From Amblyomma americanum (lineage: Eukaryota; Arthropoda; Arachnida; Ixodida; Ixodidae): a stretch of 64,000 bases of DNA. The notes beneath the pieces were generated by a model. That model searched no databases. It was given only the letters and a program-made list of their open reading frames with translations, and was not told where the DNA came from. Where the stretch lies: positions 551,099,531 to 551,163,530 of the forward strand of contig NC_135497.1 of NCBI RefSeq assembly GCF_052857255.1, in the 5' to 3' direction. Both the position numbers and the translations under genes were made by a program. Positions 23,403-33,939 of this stretch are shown piece after piece. The stretch's first letter is position 1; every line of letters begins with the position of its first letter.

Positions 23403-23740
23403 GTTAAAGAAAATTGAAAATTGGTTTTTGGGGAAAAGAAATGGCGCAATATATATATATATATATATCTGTCTCACATATCGGCGGACACCTGAACCTA
23501 GCCGTAGCGGAAGATATAAAGGAGGGAGTGAAAGAAGAAAGGAAGAAAAGGTTGCCGTAGTGGAGAGGCTCCGTATAATTTTGACAACCTGGGGATCTTT
23601 GACGTGCGCTGACATCGCACAGCACACGGGCGCCTCAGCGTTTCGCCTCCATCGAAACGTCGGTCGCCGCGGTCGGCTTCGAACCCGGGTGCTCCGGATC
23701 AGTAGCCGAGTGCCCTAACCACTGAGCTACAACGGCTAAT
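23403..23740 (-). mobile_element. tRNA-derived SINE, family B long form
   Basis: On the minus strand the head is GCTCAGTGGTTAGGGCACTCGG and the B box GGTTCGAAGCC-type sequence, followed by a GCGAAACGCTGAGGCGCCCG body, ACGTCAAAGATCCCCAGG and a 3' region ending CCCCAAAAACCAATTTT. A (TA)n patch (about 23448-23469) has expanded inside it. It is closely related to the copy at 44515. Confidence 0.85.
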
Positions 23741-24985
23741 CGAGACCTCCGCTTTTGCAGCATGAAATTATTTAGTGCCCCAAGCGTCATGAGTATAAGA
23801 TCATGCACCACGTTCATGCCTATTGAGCCATTGGCTGCCAGGCATCCTCACATAGTCGGCAGCCGCGCATGTGTGTGATATATTTAGTCCTTTTCGGTTT
23901 CATGGCTCGTCAAGAAGCTAAACAAGTAAAAAAATGAAATCTTCACTGACAGTCTGGTCGCATCGAAGGAACATACCAAAGATAAGTTTTTTCTCCAGAA
24001 ATGATAAAGCCGTGCGGCAGCAATGCTAAGGACAACAGTTTTGTTGAAAAGGCGCGCATTGCAGAACATCTCGATCGATATGCACCACAGCACCACACAC
24101 AAAAAAAAACCATGGTTGAAAGAAGAAAACGAACGACGCTCTCCGAACCAAACTATTGCGCCATCCTTCCTGATAATAGTAGGCTCCAAAGGATACTTTA
24201 AAAAAGAATTCCCATATACATCCATCTCTAAAGCCATTTAGAAATTAAATGTCCCCAAAATACTTAGGAACACAAACACAGTTGCGCAACGTATCTGCTA
24301 ATGAAAAGAAATAGTTACGTCTAGGGATTTCTTTTCGTCAGGTCTCCAGTTCTCATGCACAGAAAAGCTGTTGTTTTCGCCCGATTAGTTAAACAGTCAG
24401 GTGGGTTATACGCTTACGTCAGCAAATGCCGCATCATCGGCAGCATAAACCTTCTGCCGCTGAGCATGAGGTCGCGGCATCGAATCCCGGCCGCAGGAGA
24501 GCCTTCCGGAAGGCGGTGATGCCAAGAAAAAAAAAGAAAATCACAGGGCGGCTGCCACACTGTAACATGAATTTCAGCGAGCGCTCAAGACAGGAAGTCA
24601 GCAGTATGACGGGGGTCTAGGTGCATGCATCTGATACACGAACACCATTTTGTTTTCTTGACAGTTATTGTCTCGTAATTGGTGTCGCATGCGCGCGCTA
24701 CATAAACCGCGACCACGCCATCCGCCTGAGTTCCTATCGTGAACTTTCGCTGAAATTAGCGTAACAGTGAGGGCACTGTCCTGTGGAGCTTATTCCTAGC
24801 GCGTCACGCCTTCATAACGAACGATGAGCCCGAAATCAAACACCTTGCGCCCATCCATCACGCGATGCAAGTCAAACCGCAGCACCGCCACCGCCGCAGC
24901 TGCTGTCGCCTTTCAGCACTCAAAGCACCATGGAGGCGGCGCGCTGTCCTCCGGCCATGATCACGCTCGCTTTACTTGTAAAAAT
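23741..24985. other. Unassigned stretch with a SINE head fragment
   Basis: At about 24440-24510 the plus strand has GCTGAGCATGAGGTCGCGG and ATCGAATCCCGGCCGC, a tRNA-like B-box region of a SINE head without its body. The rest shows no recognised gene; 24650-24960 is somewhat CpG-rich. Confidence 0.4.
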
Positions 24986-25197
24986 TGTCTGTAGACTTTC
25001 TGTAGACTTCTTATAGACTTATTTGCCTTGCTATAGACATTTCCTTTCCTCCAGTCATAGTCTATAGAACGTCTATAGAGAAACGTCTGCTAAACAAGTA
25101 TGGCCATAAATCTATAGACGGTCTATAGACTGCCTAGGGGATTTGTATTGCCTATGGACTGGTCTATAGGACTTGCGTATAGAAAGTCTATAGACAT
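24986..25197. repeat. Cluster of interspersed GTCTATAGAC-type palindromes
   Basis: Within 210 bp the motif TCTATAGA or GTCTATAGAC and close variants (GTAGAC, TTATAGAC, CCTATGGAC, GTATAGAAAG) occurs about a dozen times at irregular spacing, often spanning a full 10-bp palindrome (25119-25130, 25186-25195). It is not a simple tandem repeat because the spacers differ. Its function is unknown. Confidence 0.75.
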
Positions 25198-25214
25198 TAT
25201 TGGCCATGAAGGAG

Positions 25215-26120
25215 GAGGAAGGGGACAAGGAAAGGCGGCCCCAAATTAGAAGCATAGTGCCTAAAGGTGAGCTGCCCTTAGTTGTTTGGTGGCAGCCATT
25301 GACATTTACTCAAGGGCTCTTGATTGGAGCTTTTCATTCCGGTCCCCTGACTATATACCTATTTTTGTTGCTGAGTTTCTGACCATTGAGTTTGCATTAA
25401 TAAGGATTCCCTGCAGTATCTCTAAAGTTTCAGACAGCCTTTTCGTCTTGACGGTGCTAGAGAAATGAGCTGTTGTATTCAATTTTTTTATTCCCCCACA
25501 TATTACGGAATTACGCTTTCACTGCGTCCCTGGGCACTGTGGCATTGCTTCTAATGAGAGGGCTGATTTTTTAGAGAAATCCGCCTTTGGTAGACCTATT
25601 GTCCCGTTCGTCCTAAATACTGTCTACTTGACTATAGCACGCTTTAAACGATTCCAGCGTCTCCTCTACTTGAGCCATGAGCCTTTACTTGCAACAACGA
25701 ATTTTCAACACCTGGCATTGCCTTGGAGTGTGCGGATATGCAGTTCAAGGCAATGTGAATTGTCCATGACCCTCCGGAGCTGCAGAATACGGCGTCTAAA
25801 TATCTTTTTATGTCGATCGGCGTTATCTCTTACCAACCTCTGCGAGCTTGTGGCGAAATGGACACCATAGATTACTTTTTCCTCTTTTGCCGGCGATTCG
25901 CTTCTCTCCTTAGAATGTACTTAATGATCCCCCTCGCTCGACTAGGACTTCCTCTATCTATTCCGATTCTCCTTTCCTTCGGGGCAAGCGCCAAGGGATA
26001 TGCCTTGAAACCAGTGTGTGATAACATTCACGAATATATAATGAATCAGATGAATTCTTGTGCTAGAATGAGAATTCATTGCTTTTTCATTTCTGTTCTT
26101 CTTTTATCTCCATTTTAATC
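25215..26120 (+). mobile_element. LINE fragment with RNase H domain
   Basis: Broken plus-strand frames give SPDYIPIFVAEFLTIEFAL (an RNase H AE segment), VSDSLFVL, and then PPHITELRFHCVPGHCGIAS followed by NERADFLEKSAF. The last is the hallmark C-terminal RNase H motif (GN/SxxAD) found in I-group and R1-like non-LTR elements and similar families. A C-terminal cysteine-containing tail follows to about 26120. RT is absent, so the copy is 5' truncated and inactive. Confidence 0.75.
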
Positions 26121-26149
26121 CAAATTTGAGTCTAGGACACAAAATTATT

Positions 26150-27195
26150 CAGTTAATCCCTGCTTATCCATGTGTGCGTTTGTATCAGCAGTGCACCCTG
26201 ACCAATCCCCCGCCGTGCGTATTTTCTCGCTTCCAGGTTTCAGTTTAGAACCGTCAATACCCATTCTCGTAGTTCGTTTTTCAGCCTAGTAAAGTCTGGC
26301 GTCCCACAGTGAAGTGTGCTTGGCTCCTTACTTTTCTTCGTTTTTATTAACGATTTACGTAACTTCATTTCTTCCCAAATCAGACTTCTGGCTAATGATT
26401 GTGCAATACATTGTAAAATTATTCTTATGACGATTGCCAAGCACTTCAATCTGACCTGGACTCAATAACAGCATGCTGCTCTAATTGGCCCATGTGACTT
26501 AATCTTTCGAAAACCAAATTTTTGTCTTTTACAAACCAATTGTCTCGAATTCGAACAGCGTACTTTTTAGTTAACACTCCAGTAGGGTTAGTAAGAACGT
26601 TTTAGTACTTCGGACTTCACCTTCATTGAGACCTAACATGTAGCCGCCATTGTAACGTTATGTTTGCATTTGCTAATCGATCATTAGATCTCTTAAAGCA
26701 TAACTTAAAGCAGGCTCCCTCTTATCTCCGAACACCTGCTTATACTACTCCAATTCGACCTAAAATTGAATATGCTTGAGCTATTGGAACCCTCATTAAG
26801 CGTACTTAATAAATAACACCGAATCATTGCAGAAGCGCGCAGTCCGTTTTATTTACCCAGACTATTCACGTCATACCAGCATCACACCCTTGAAGAAACG
26901 GGCAGGTCTGCAGGAATTGTCTCCGCCGTAAAGTTGCAAGATTATCACTTTTTCATAAGCTGTATCATCACTTCATAACTTTTTTTTGTGTTCCTTCCTC
27001 CATTTTTGAATAACGCCAACATTCGTTTGAAGTTAAGCGTTTATCATGCACATTCAACTATGCACCTTCATTCATACCACTCACAAAAACTAAGTGGAAC
27101 GCTCTGGCTTCACGTGTTTCAACTGCCACTGATCCTGATCCTGATAAATTTTACACTCACATGTCTGCCTTAACTAGTGCTTAACTTCCTTGTGT
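26150..27195 (+). mobile_element. Degenerate CR1-like LINE RT fragment
   Basis: The plus strand around 26250-26450 reads SLVKSGVPQ, a stop, then LGSLLFFVFINDLRNF and IRLLANDCAIH, corresponding to the SGVPQGSVLGPLLF and FADD motifs of RT with mutations (FADD is now LAND). Pieces of the C-terminal region follow. Multiple stops make it nonfunctional. Confidence 0.7.
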
Positions 27196-27269
27196 ACTTT
27201 ATTGTACATCAATTCATTGTGTTCATTTTTTCGTTGTTTTTCTGTTATTGACGTTACTTTAGCAAAACT

Positions 27270-27375
27270 TGGTGCTGGGCTAGTTGGTTAAGCATTTCGT
27301 TTGAAACAGGTCAGCGCTAAAAAAGACAAACACGGCGAGAGAACGACGACACAGGGATGAGCGCTTGTTCCATGT
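27270..27375. repeat. Fragment resembling the ends of the 57.7-kb inverted-repeat element
   Basis: GGCTAGTTGGTTAAGCAT, then a GACAAACACGG and ACGACGACACAGG series, resembles 57690-57770 (GGCTAGTTGGTTGCACAT, GACGGACACAGG). Only one end is visible here, so it may be a solo or truncated copy. Confidence 0.4.
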
Positions 27376-29514
27376 GATTGAATACTGTTGTTTGTATTAA
27401 TTTGTATTAGCTGGGAATAATTTTTTGATTCTCTGCAGCTCAGATCACGGTTTAGATTCTTTTGTTTTCTGCTTTACTTTTTCACCTCGAATGGTGATTT
27501 ATAACGATAACGAGTTGGCATTTTTTTTCCTTGTCATATGATGTGTGTGTGTTTTTGTTTCATTGTTTGGTATTGCCTGTACCCCCCCCCCCCCCCCCCC
27601 CCAACAATGTAATACCGCCAGTCATAAGGGCCGTATGTTTGGATTGTTTTCATTCGGTCAACAAAAACATTTGGCATATATGACGCGAGAAATCGCTGCG
27701 AAGCGAGTGATGGCAAAAGCTCCAGTAGCACCCGTCAATCTCTACCCCTCCAGTGCAGATCTTCGAAGCAAATATTTGCACACGTTCCGGGAGCGTGCAG
27801 ACGGCGCCGACACCCGGTTTTCCGAACTCTTCCACAGCAGGGTGGAAGCTATGAGCGCGAGGGGACGGCTTGCAGACACGTCCGGTTCACTGCCCAATGC
27901 GGGAGAACAGGGCACCTCTGGAAGGCGTCGTTTCCATTGCCCAGTGCGAACTTGTGGCCGTGCGACACCATGACCGCATGCTCGCACGTGCCACGTGCCG
28001 TGACCAGGCGATCGCTGGTTTTATCGTCGCACGGAGGATCAGACGACTCTTCAGAGCGGCCTTGATATTTTCTCTGCGCACCACCCTCCCCATTAACCAT
28101 GAAAAGGAATTAATATCAGAGTACTGCTCACTCGTCGTGCTGCAGGCTGGAAAAATTGATGAAGCGCCATTAATGAGATGGCAGGACGCCGCTGAGCCCC
28201 CCCCCCCCCCCCCCTCCCCCACTGAGCTGTTATTATCACGGAAGAAAGCCTGTGAGCTTGCGATCAAAGCAAGAACATCGCGCACTCAAAACATGGATTG
28301 CTACCTTCCACTACGTCTCCGGATAGAATCCATGAAGAGGCCCCGCCAATTTGCGCCATAAAAAGGATGAAATCAGAATCGCAATCTCTCCGCAAAATGA
28401 GTTGAGGGCCTCGTTTTTGTTTTTTATATATACATTTCGATTTTTTTAAATTCAGTCATTGCCGTGAGCGTTCTCAGATTTGTGCAGTTCGTTGCGTGTA
28501 TGTATCTTTGCAACATCAAGCATTTGACTCATAAATAACCGGCATAGAAGGAAAAACGTGTTGGAGGACCCTGTTAAAGATGCGGGCGACGCACAGTCGG
28601 CTACATATTTGCGATTTCTTTGGGCTGTGGACGAGACATGCTCCTTAATAAACACGGTTTTGACGGACGCTTTTTACTCTGGCAACACTGAAGCCGACCA
28701 CCAAATTCCATCCGGTTAGAAGGAAACTGCGTGCCGCAGAGGACTTATGGTGAGAAGCTGATTGACAGTGGAGAGTTTCACGAGTCCGAATACAGCAGCG
28801 GCAGGGTTTGGGCCAGTAGGCCGTGCATTACAGGATTGCAAACGCGCTCTAAAGACAACGAGACAGAAAGACGGGTACACAACGCAGTGTGTCCGTATTT
28901 ATGTGTTGTTGCATTTTGAGCGTTTTCGCAATCCTCTAAGTGGCAATAGCTGTGCGCCGCAGGTGAGCCGCTTCCTGCACAGAATGCAGATGGCACTGGC
29001 GTGCCATTTCGTTCGCCGCTTTGCTTTGGAAAAGCGGCAGCAAATGTGACGTCTGCTAGCTTAAGAATGCGTTCTTCGTTCGGTTCTCTGTGGAAAGTAA
29101 GACCTGATTGCATGTATTTCAGTCAGAGAAACATGGCTCCATTTGCAAATTGAAGGCTGCTGCATTATATAGCATTTCCTTTCGTGTGCCCTGTAATTTA
29201 AGTTATATACAGGTGGGAGCTTATTTTTGGCGAACGCAGCGCAGAATATTCAGCCCAGCGGGCGGAAAAGCTTGCAGACAGATTAGGTGCCGCTCAGTAT
29301 GCCTGCTGCGGGGTGAATTTGCGGAGGCAAAATCACAAGCCCACAGACAATGCGCCCGATGCAAGGCATGTGCCCGTAGCACGCCGCGAACCGCTGAGAG
29401 ATGAGATACCCAGAGGACAGCAGAGGCGGAGAAAGCGACGCAGTGTCCTTGCGGAGCCGCCAAGGGAACGGAAAGGCGCAGTATCGCTTCTACCACGTCA
29501 TCTTAATTAGCCCA
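27376..29514. other. Unassigned stretch with two long C runs
   Basis: C runs of 21 (27582-27602) and 18 (28197-28214) occur. A plus-strand frame at 27545-27973 and frames at 28731-29049 look moderately protein-like, but they match nothing I recognise and overlap frames on the other strand. Confidence 0.4.
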
Positions 29515-31215
29515 TAAGATAATGCAAGTGTAAGCCGTGACTTGCATATTGCATCTTTACGTAATGATGTGACTGAACTTTACCGGGATATTAATTGCAA
29601 ACCCGCAGATGGGGATTCCGTTTCACCCATCTGAAGAGAATTTCATTTCGTACCCTGGCGTGGTTTCGATTTTATTAAGCTTAAGTACTAAATATTCTTG
29701 TGGTCCTGACAACCTTGCAAACTTTTTTGAAACGATTTGCTGAATCTATTGCTTAGTTCTTTCTAATTATGTTTCGTTCTTCACTGCTTGCCGCAAAATT
29801 ACCGGATGACTGGATGATAGCCAGAGTTGTGCCCGTGTTCAAGAAGGGCGACCGTTCATTGTTAGAAAACCACCGTCCGATATCACTGGCATCCTTGTGT
29901 TGTAAACTAACTGAACATATTGTTGCCAATCAGATTAACGAATTTCTGGACAAACACTCAATGCTGCCTAATGTTCCACCCGGATTTAGAAAAGGCTATT
30001 CAACAGGAACACAACTAGTCACAGTAATACATTTATTCTCCTCATGTATTGATAAAAATGCTGATATTGACGCTGTATTCCTTGAATTTTAGCAAAGCTT
30101 TTGATATAGTTGCATAAGACAAGCTAATAATAAAACTTAGACTGCTTGAGCTTCCAGAACATCTGATCGCAACTATGTAACAAACCGCAGCCAGTTCATA
30201 GCAATTTATGAGCAGCAATTTGGCTGTGTTCCGATCAACTCAGGAGTCTCCCATGGAAGTGTCCTAGGGCCGTTTTTTTTTTACTTTACATAAATGATTT
30301 TACTACCGCAATTAATTCCACTATGCAAATAAGGTTGTTTGTGGTCGATTGTGTACTTTTTCGAGAAATCACATCAACTAAGGATCAAATCGATTTAAAT
30401 GCTTATCTTGCTTGCATATCTGATTGGTGCAAAATCTGGGGAATGCGGCTTAAAACTGAAAAGACGGTCTTTCTTAGCTTCACTCGTCAGAGAGATCCAC
30501 TATCCTTTACTTACATGTTAGGTTGGTCACCTTTGCAGGAAGAAACCAAATATAAGATTTTTATTTTCTTTGGGGGGGGGGGGGGGGGTGTCACAATTGC
30601 AAACAATTTATCATGGAATTTACACTTTGACAACATTTGCTCTTCCACCTTGCTTAAATTATATATTTTGCGTCATAAAGTTGAGAACTCTCCTCCTTAT
30701 GTAAAATTGCTTGCTTTTTAATCACTAATCAGACAAAATATTGAATACGTAGCCGTTGATTGCGGCCCGTTAACTAAACAAAATGTAAAATGCCTTGAAA
30801 GGGTATAGAGAAAACCTGTGCAATTTATCTACTCAAAATTCTCTCGATATGACTCTCCATCACAAATAACGAATTATAATGGCATTGAGCTTCATGAGAG
30901 GTCAAGGAAATATATTCGATTGCTGTTCCTTTCGATGCTTTTTAATGGACATTTAACAATTAACCCTTCATCCTATCTGTCTCGTTGAACCTCCAGGCTT
31001 ACCTGGCCCCATCAGCCGAATTCACTCACACCTTATTTTGCACAAACGGATGTATTCAAGTTTTCAATTTTCCCCCGAACTATAACAAACTGTAATGACT
31101 CATTGTTTCCTGTTTCCGTTGATTGATGCATTGTTAATTTGTGTTATTCTTTTTACCACCGTGCTTGGTCCTGAACAAGGTCTGCAGTATGCAATAAAAA
31201 AAATAAATAAATAAA
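29515..31215 (+). mobile_element. CR1-like LINE remnant (RT to 3' tail)
   Basis: Plus-strand pieces occur in order: CGPDNLANFF, LPDDWMIARVVPVFKKGDRS and HRPISLASLCCKLTEHIV (29769-30092), GVSHGSVLGPFFF (about 30240-30285), LKTEKTVFLSFTRQ and ANNLSWNLHF (30323-30721), then an ATAAATAAATAAAT tail at about 31190-31215. Several frameshifts and stops. A 17-G run (30572-30588) replaces what should be a short glycine codon string before VTIANNLSW, a local expansion within the coding region. Confidence 0.85.
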
Positions 31216-32537
31216 TTTATTAGGGGGGGAGGCTTCATAGCGGGGACAAGTTGAAAAATTTCCCCTCGAAAGCCATAGAATATTATCTGATCTAAATTTT
31301 GTCGTCTAAGCCGCCTAAATTTACCTACCGAATAACTCATTAAATCATTAAACAATAATGAATTGAACTTACTCGGAGATGTCAATTACGGACACCATGA
31401 TGCATTTGTTCTATGCACTGAGGGCCCAAACTGCGGGCATTCTTTTGAAAAATATGCTCGAAAGTTGTAGTCAGAAAAGCTATAAAAGCAGGCCAGAAAT
31501 ACATAGTGATTTGCTCTTAAAAGTGTCCTTGCAGTGCGCGATCTCACTTGCCGAATAACGCTGGCCCAAGACTGCATCAATGCCATCCGAACCTCTGGTG
31601 GTGACCGTCATGTGAGCACCGTTTTCCCTACTGTTCCGTGCTTACGTTTCTTGTAAGGTTATCTATCGCACATTGGCAGCTTTCAGGCGCATTTTTGGCC
31701 CCAGTAGCGTCTCTGTGATTCGCTGGCTAGCTTCTTCAAGTATTCGCACAATTTCAAGCAGATGGAGAATACAGGAAACAGAAAAGCCTCAAGTGCGGTC
31801 GATCTGCACCAGCACAAATTCGGCGATTCGTCAGCCGGAAGCGTTCTGGGGCTTCTCTATCATCATCATCAGAAGCCGGGTTCATTTTCAGACATTGAAA
31901 ACTTGTATATAGAAAGTTCGGTTGCCTCCGCATTTACCCGTCCACATTTTTGCTACTAACTATCCGCTACCACAATCGTCTTCCACTCTTGCAATACAAT
32001 GCTACTGTATGTGGGAAGTTCGTGCATTCAATTCAGAGACAGGAAATAGCTCACCATATTTCCTTACGCTTTTTTTTAAACTCTCATTCATAGACCTAAC
32101 AGGACTTCGCTAGTGACCCGAAATTCCCCTCGTCTAAGTGTTATCATTAACAATTGCCGGGAAATCCTTAGCGTATTTTCTCACCTTCACTCGGCAGGGC
32201 GAGAAAGGCATTCCTTTGAGTTTTTTTTTTGGCTATGAAAACACATCTCGCAAACATAAGAGACTCGTTCGCACCAGTATATTCAAGCATGCTATCGCTG
32301 CAGTCAAAACCCACTATCATCAATGTCTGAAAACTCTAAATAATATTTCCCTCTTCTGTCGGAAGCGAGTGCATTGATGACGAAGGCGAAAAAGACTTAT
32401 TTCAAGTTTACTTTTGTTTAACGCTGTAGACGACAACGCCCACAGGTACAATAAGACTCCCTTGCGGTCGTATATTCACCGTTTCTTACCGTTACAATAC
32501 CCAACAATTCAGGGCAAGGACATTTTTAAACGGGAAC
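31216..32537. other. Unassigned stretch
   Basis: No clear gene or mobile element recognised; only short AT-rich frames. Confidence 0.4.
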
Positions 32538-32850
32538 GAGTTTATGTACGCCATTTTTTGTATATTGTAAGATATCACTATAACAATCAATATATCCGCA
32601 GATCTCCCGTCCGCAGACTTCCATTTTTTTTGCTATCAACGTTTTTGCTGTCGTTAAAAGCGCTCCTTATTAGTTTTATATGACAGACTTAACTGTTCGA
32701 TGCGAGCGATGGAAACACTACAAAAGATTTTGCGACATATCAGAAGAATGAACCATTACCTTCAATATTTCCATATCACTAACTGAGGTGCAGTTTTCCT
32801 ACATTAAAAATTTTGGTCCAAGAATGTTGGACATGTTACAATACGATGCT
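32538..32850. repeat. Dispersed repeat of unknown family, copy 1
   Basis: It aligns along its length with 53604-53920: both have GTTTATG, TATATTG-AAGAT-TCAC, CAAT-TATCCGCAGAT, and CTCGAT or TTCGAT with GCGAGCGATGGAAACACTA. Short translated blocks are also similar (NNQYIRRSPVRRLPFF against NKNQCIRRWPDGRLEFF), so it may derive from a coding element, in broken frames. No terminal repeats are visible. Confidence 0.7.
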
Positions 32851-33650
32851 CCACCATCATTCTCAGTAAGTCGTTACAATATACTCCCATCTTCTGAATC
32901 CTGCACGCTATCTTCTCTGCCGTGCCAAAGAAGACGCGCTTGCAGCAAAGCGACCATGCGTGTTTTGCGGGCTGTGGGATTCTGAGCACGCAGTCCTATT
33001 TGAACATTTGATGCAGAAACCCGAGAGCTACAGCTCAGACCTTGAGAAGGTTACGAGTCAGCTCATCTAAGACGCAAAGTATGAAATCTAAGCGGAGGTC
33101 TCGACGGGTGCAAAGCACGAGGCTCATCAACGAGGCAAGTGCGATGCTGACTAGCGATTCTGCAACACAGCTAAGAAGCATTCCTTTGTGATAGACTTAA
33201 GACCAACTACAACGAGCTTAAGATAAATAATGAAGGGCTTAAAGAGTACATTACTGATAGAAGAACGGTTTCAAACAGAACATGTGGCAGGTTTAAAATA
33301 TTATAACAACCCTACATGCTCTTTAGGCCCACCTTCTCAGTCGCCCCGTTTGTCTTTCATCAACGGCAACCTCATTCATGGAAGCCTCAGCTATCTTTTG
33401 TCGCAAGCAATGCTTCGAAGAAGGCGAAAGAGATATTCACCTTTATGTCTTTGTGCTGAGCCAACACACGACGCCAAATTACAGTAGTCACGCTAGCGTC
33501 GATTGATTTGTATACCCCTCTCGCACGGGCACCGCAAATGTCTTTGAGAATCAGGTCCTTATGTTCAAAGGCGTAAGGAGTGCAGCTACACGGCACAAAT
33601 TTTGCGCCCAACAGACATGAAAACAGACACAAAGAGGCCCAACAGACATA
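32851..33650. other. Unassigned stretch
   Basis: Nothing recognised with confidence. Confidence 0.35.
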
Positions 33651-33939
33651 AAATGCTGAAAAGTAGAGCCTAGATTGAGAAATCTGATGAAGTCGTTAAA
33701 GGGGTCATCGTTGGTAAGGGCTAAGGGTTCAAGACCCTCAGAAAAAAAGAGGCATTGCGTCGGAAATGTATGAGTCAGTGCCAGGCCACTGCTACTAGTC
33801 CGTACCCCGACTCATACTATTCCGACATCATGTCTCTTTTTTTCTGAGTGTTTTCAACCCTTAACCCATGCAGACCACCGAGGTCCCCGTTAACAAGTTC
33901 ATTAGATTTCTGCATCTAGGCCTCCACTTTTAAGCATTT
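33651..33939. mobile_element. 289-bp near-palindromic foldback element
   Basis: The left arm (33651 to about 33779) matches the reverse complement of the right arm (about 33809-33939) along its length, including AAATGCT, GAAATCTGATGAA, GGGTT-AA, CTCAGAAAAAAAGAG and GTCGGAA-TATGAGTC. The spacer is only about 30 bp. No coding capacity. It fits a non-autonomous foldback or MITE and abuts the 3' tail of the adjacent CR1 copy. Confidence 0.8.

Noticed and set aside
26240..26449. Minus-strand ORF at 26.2 kb
   Set aside because: It is the antisense shadow of the plus-strand LINE RT remnant.
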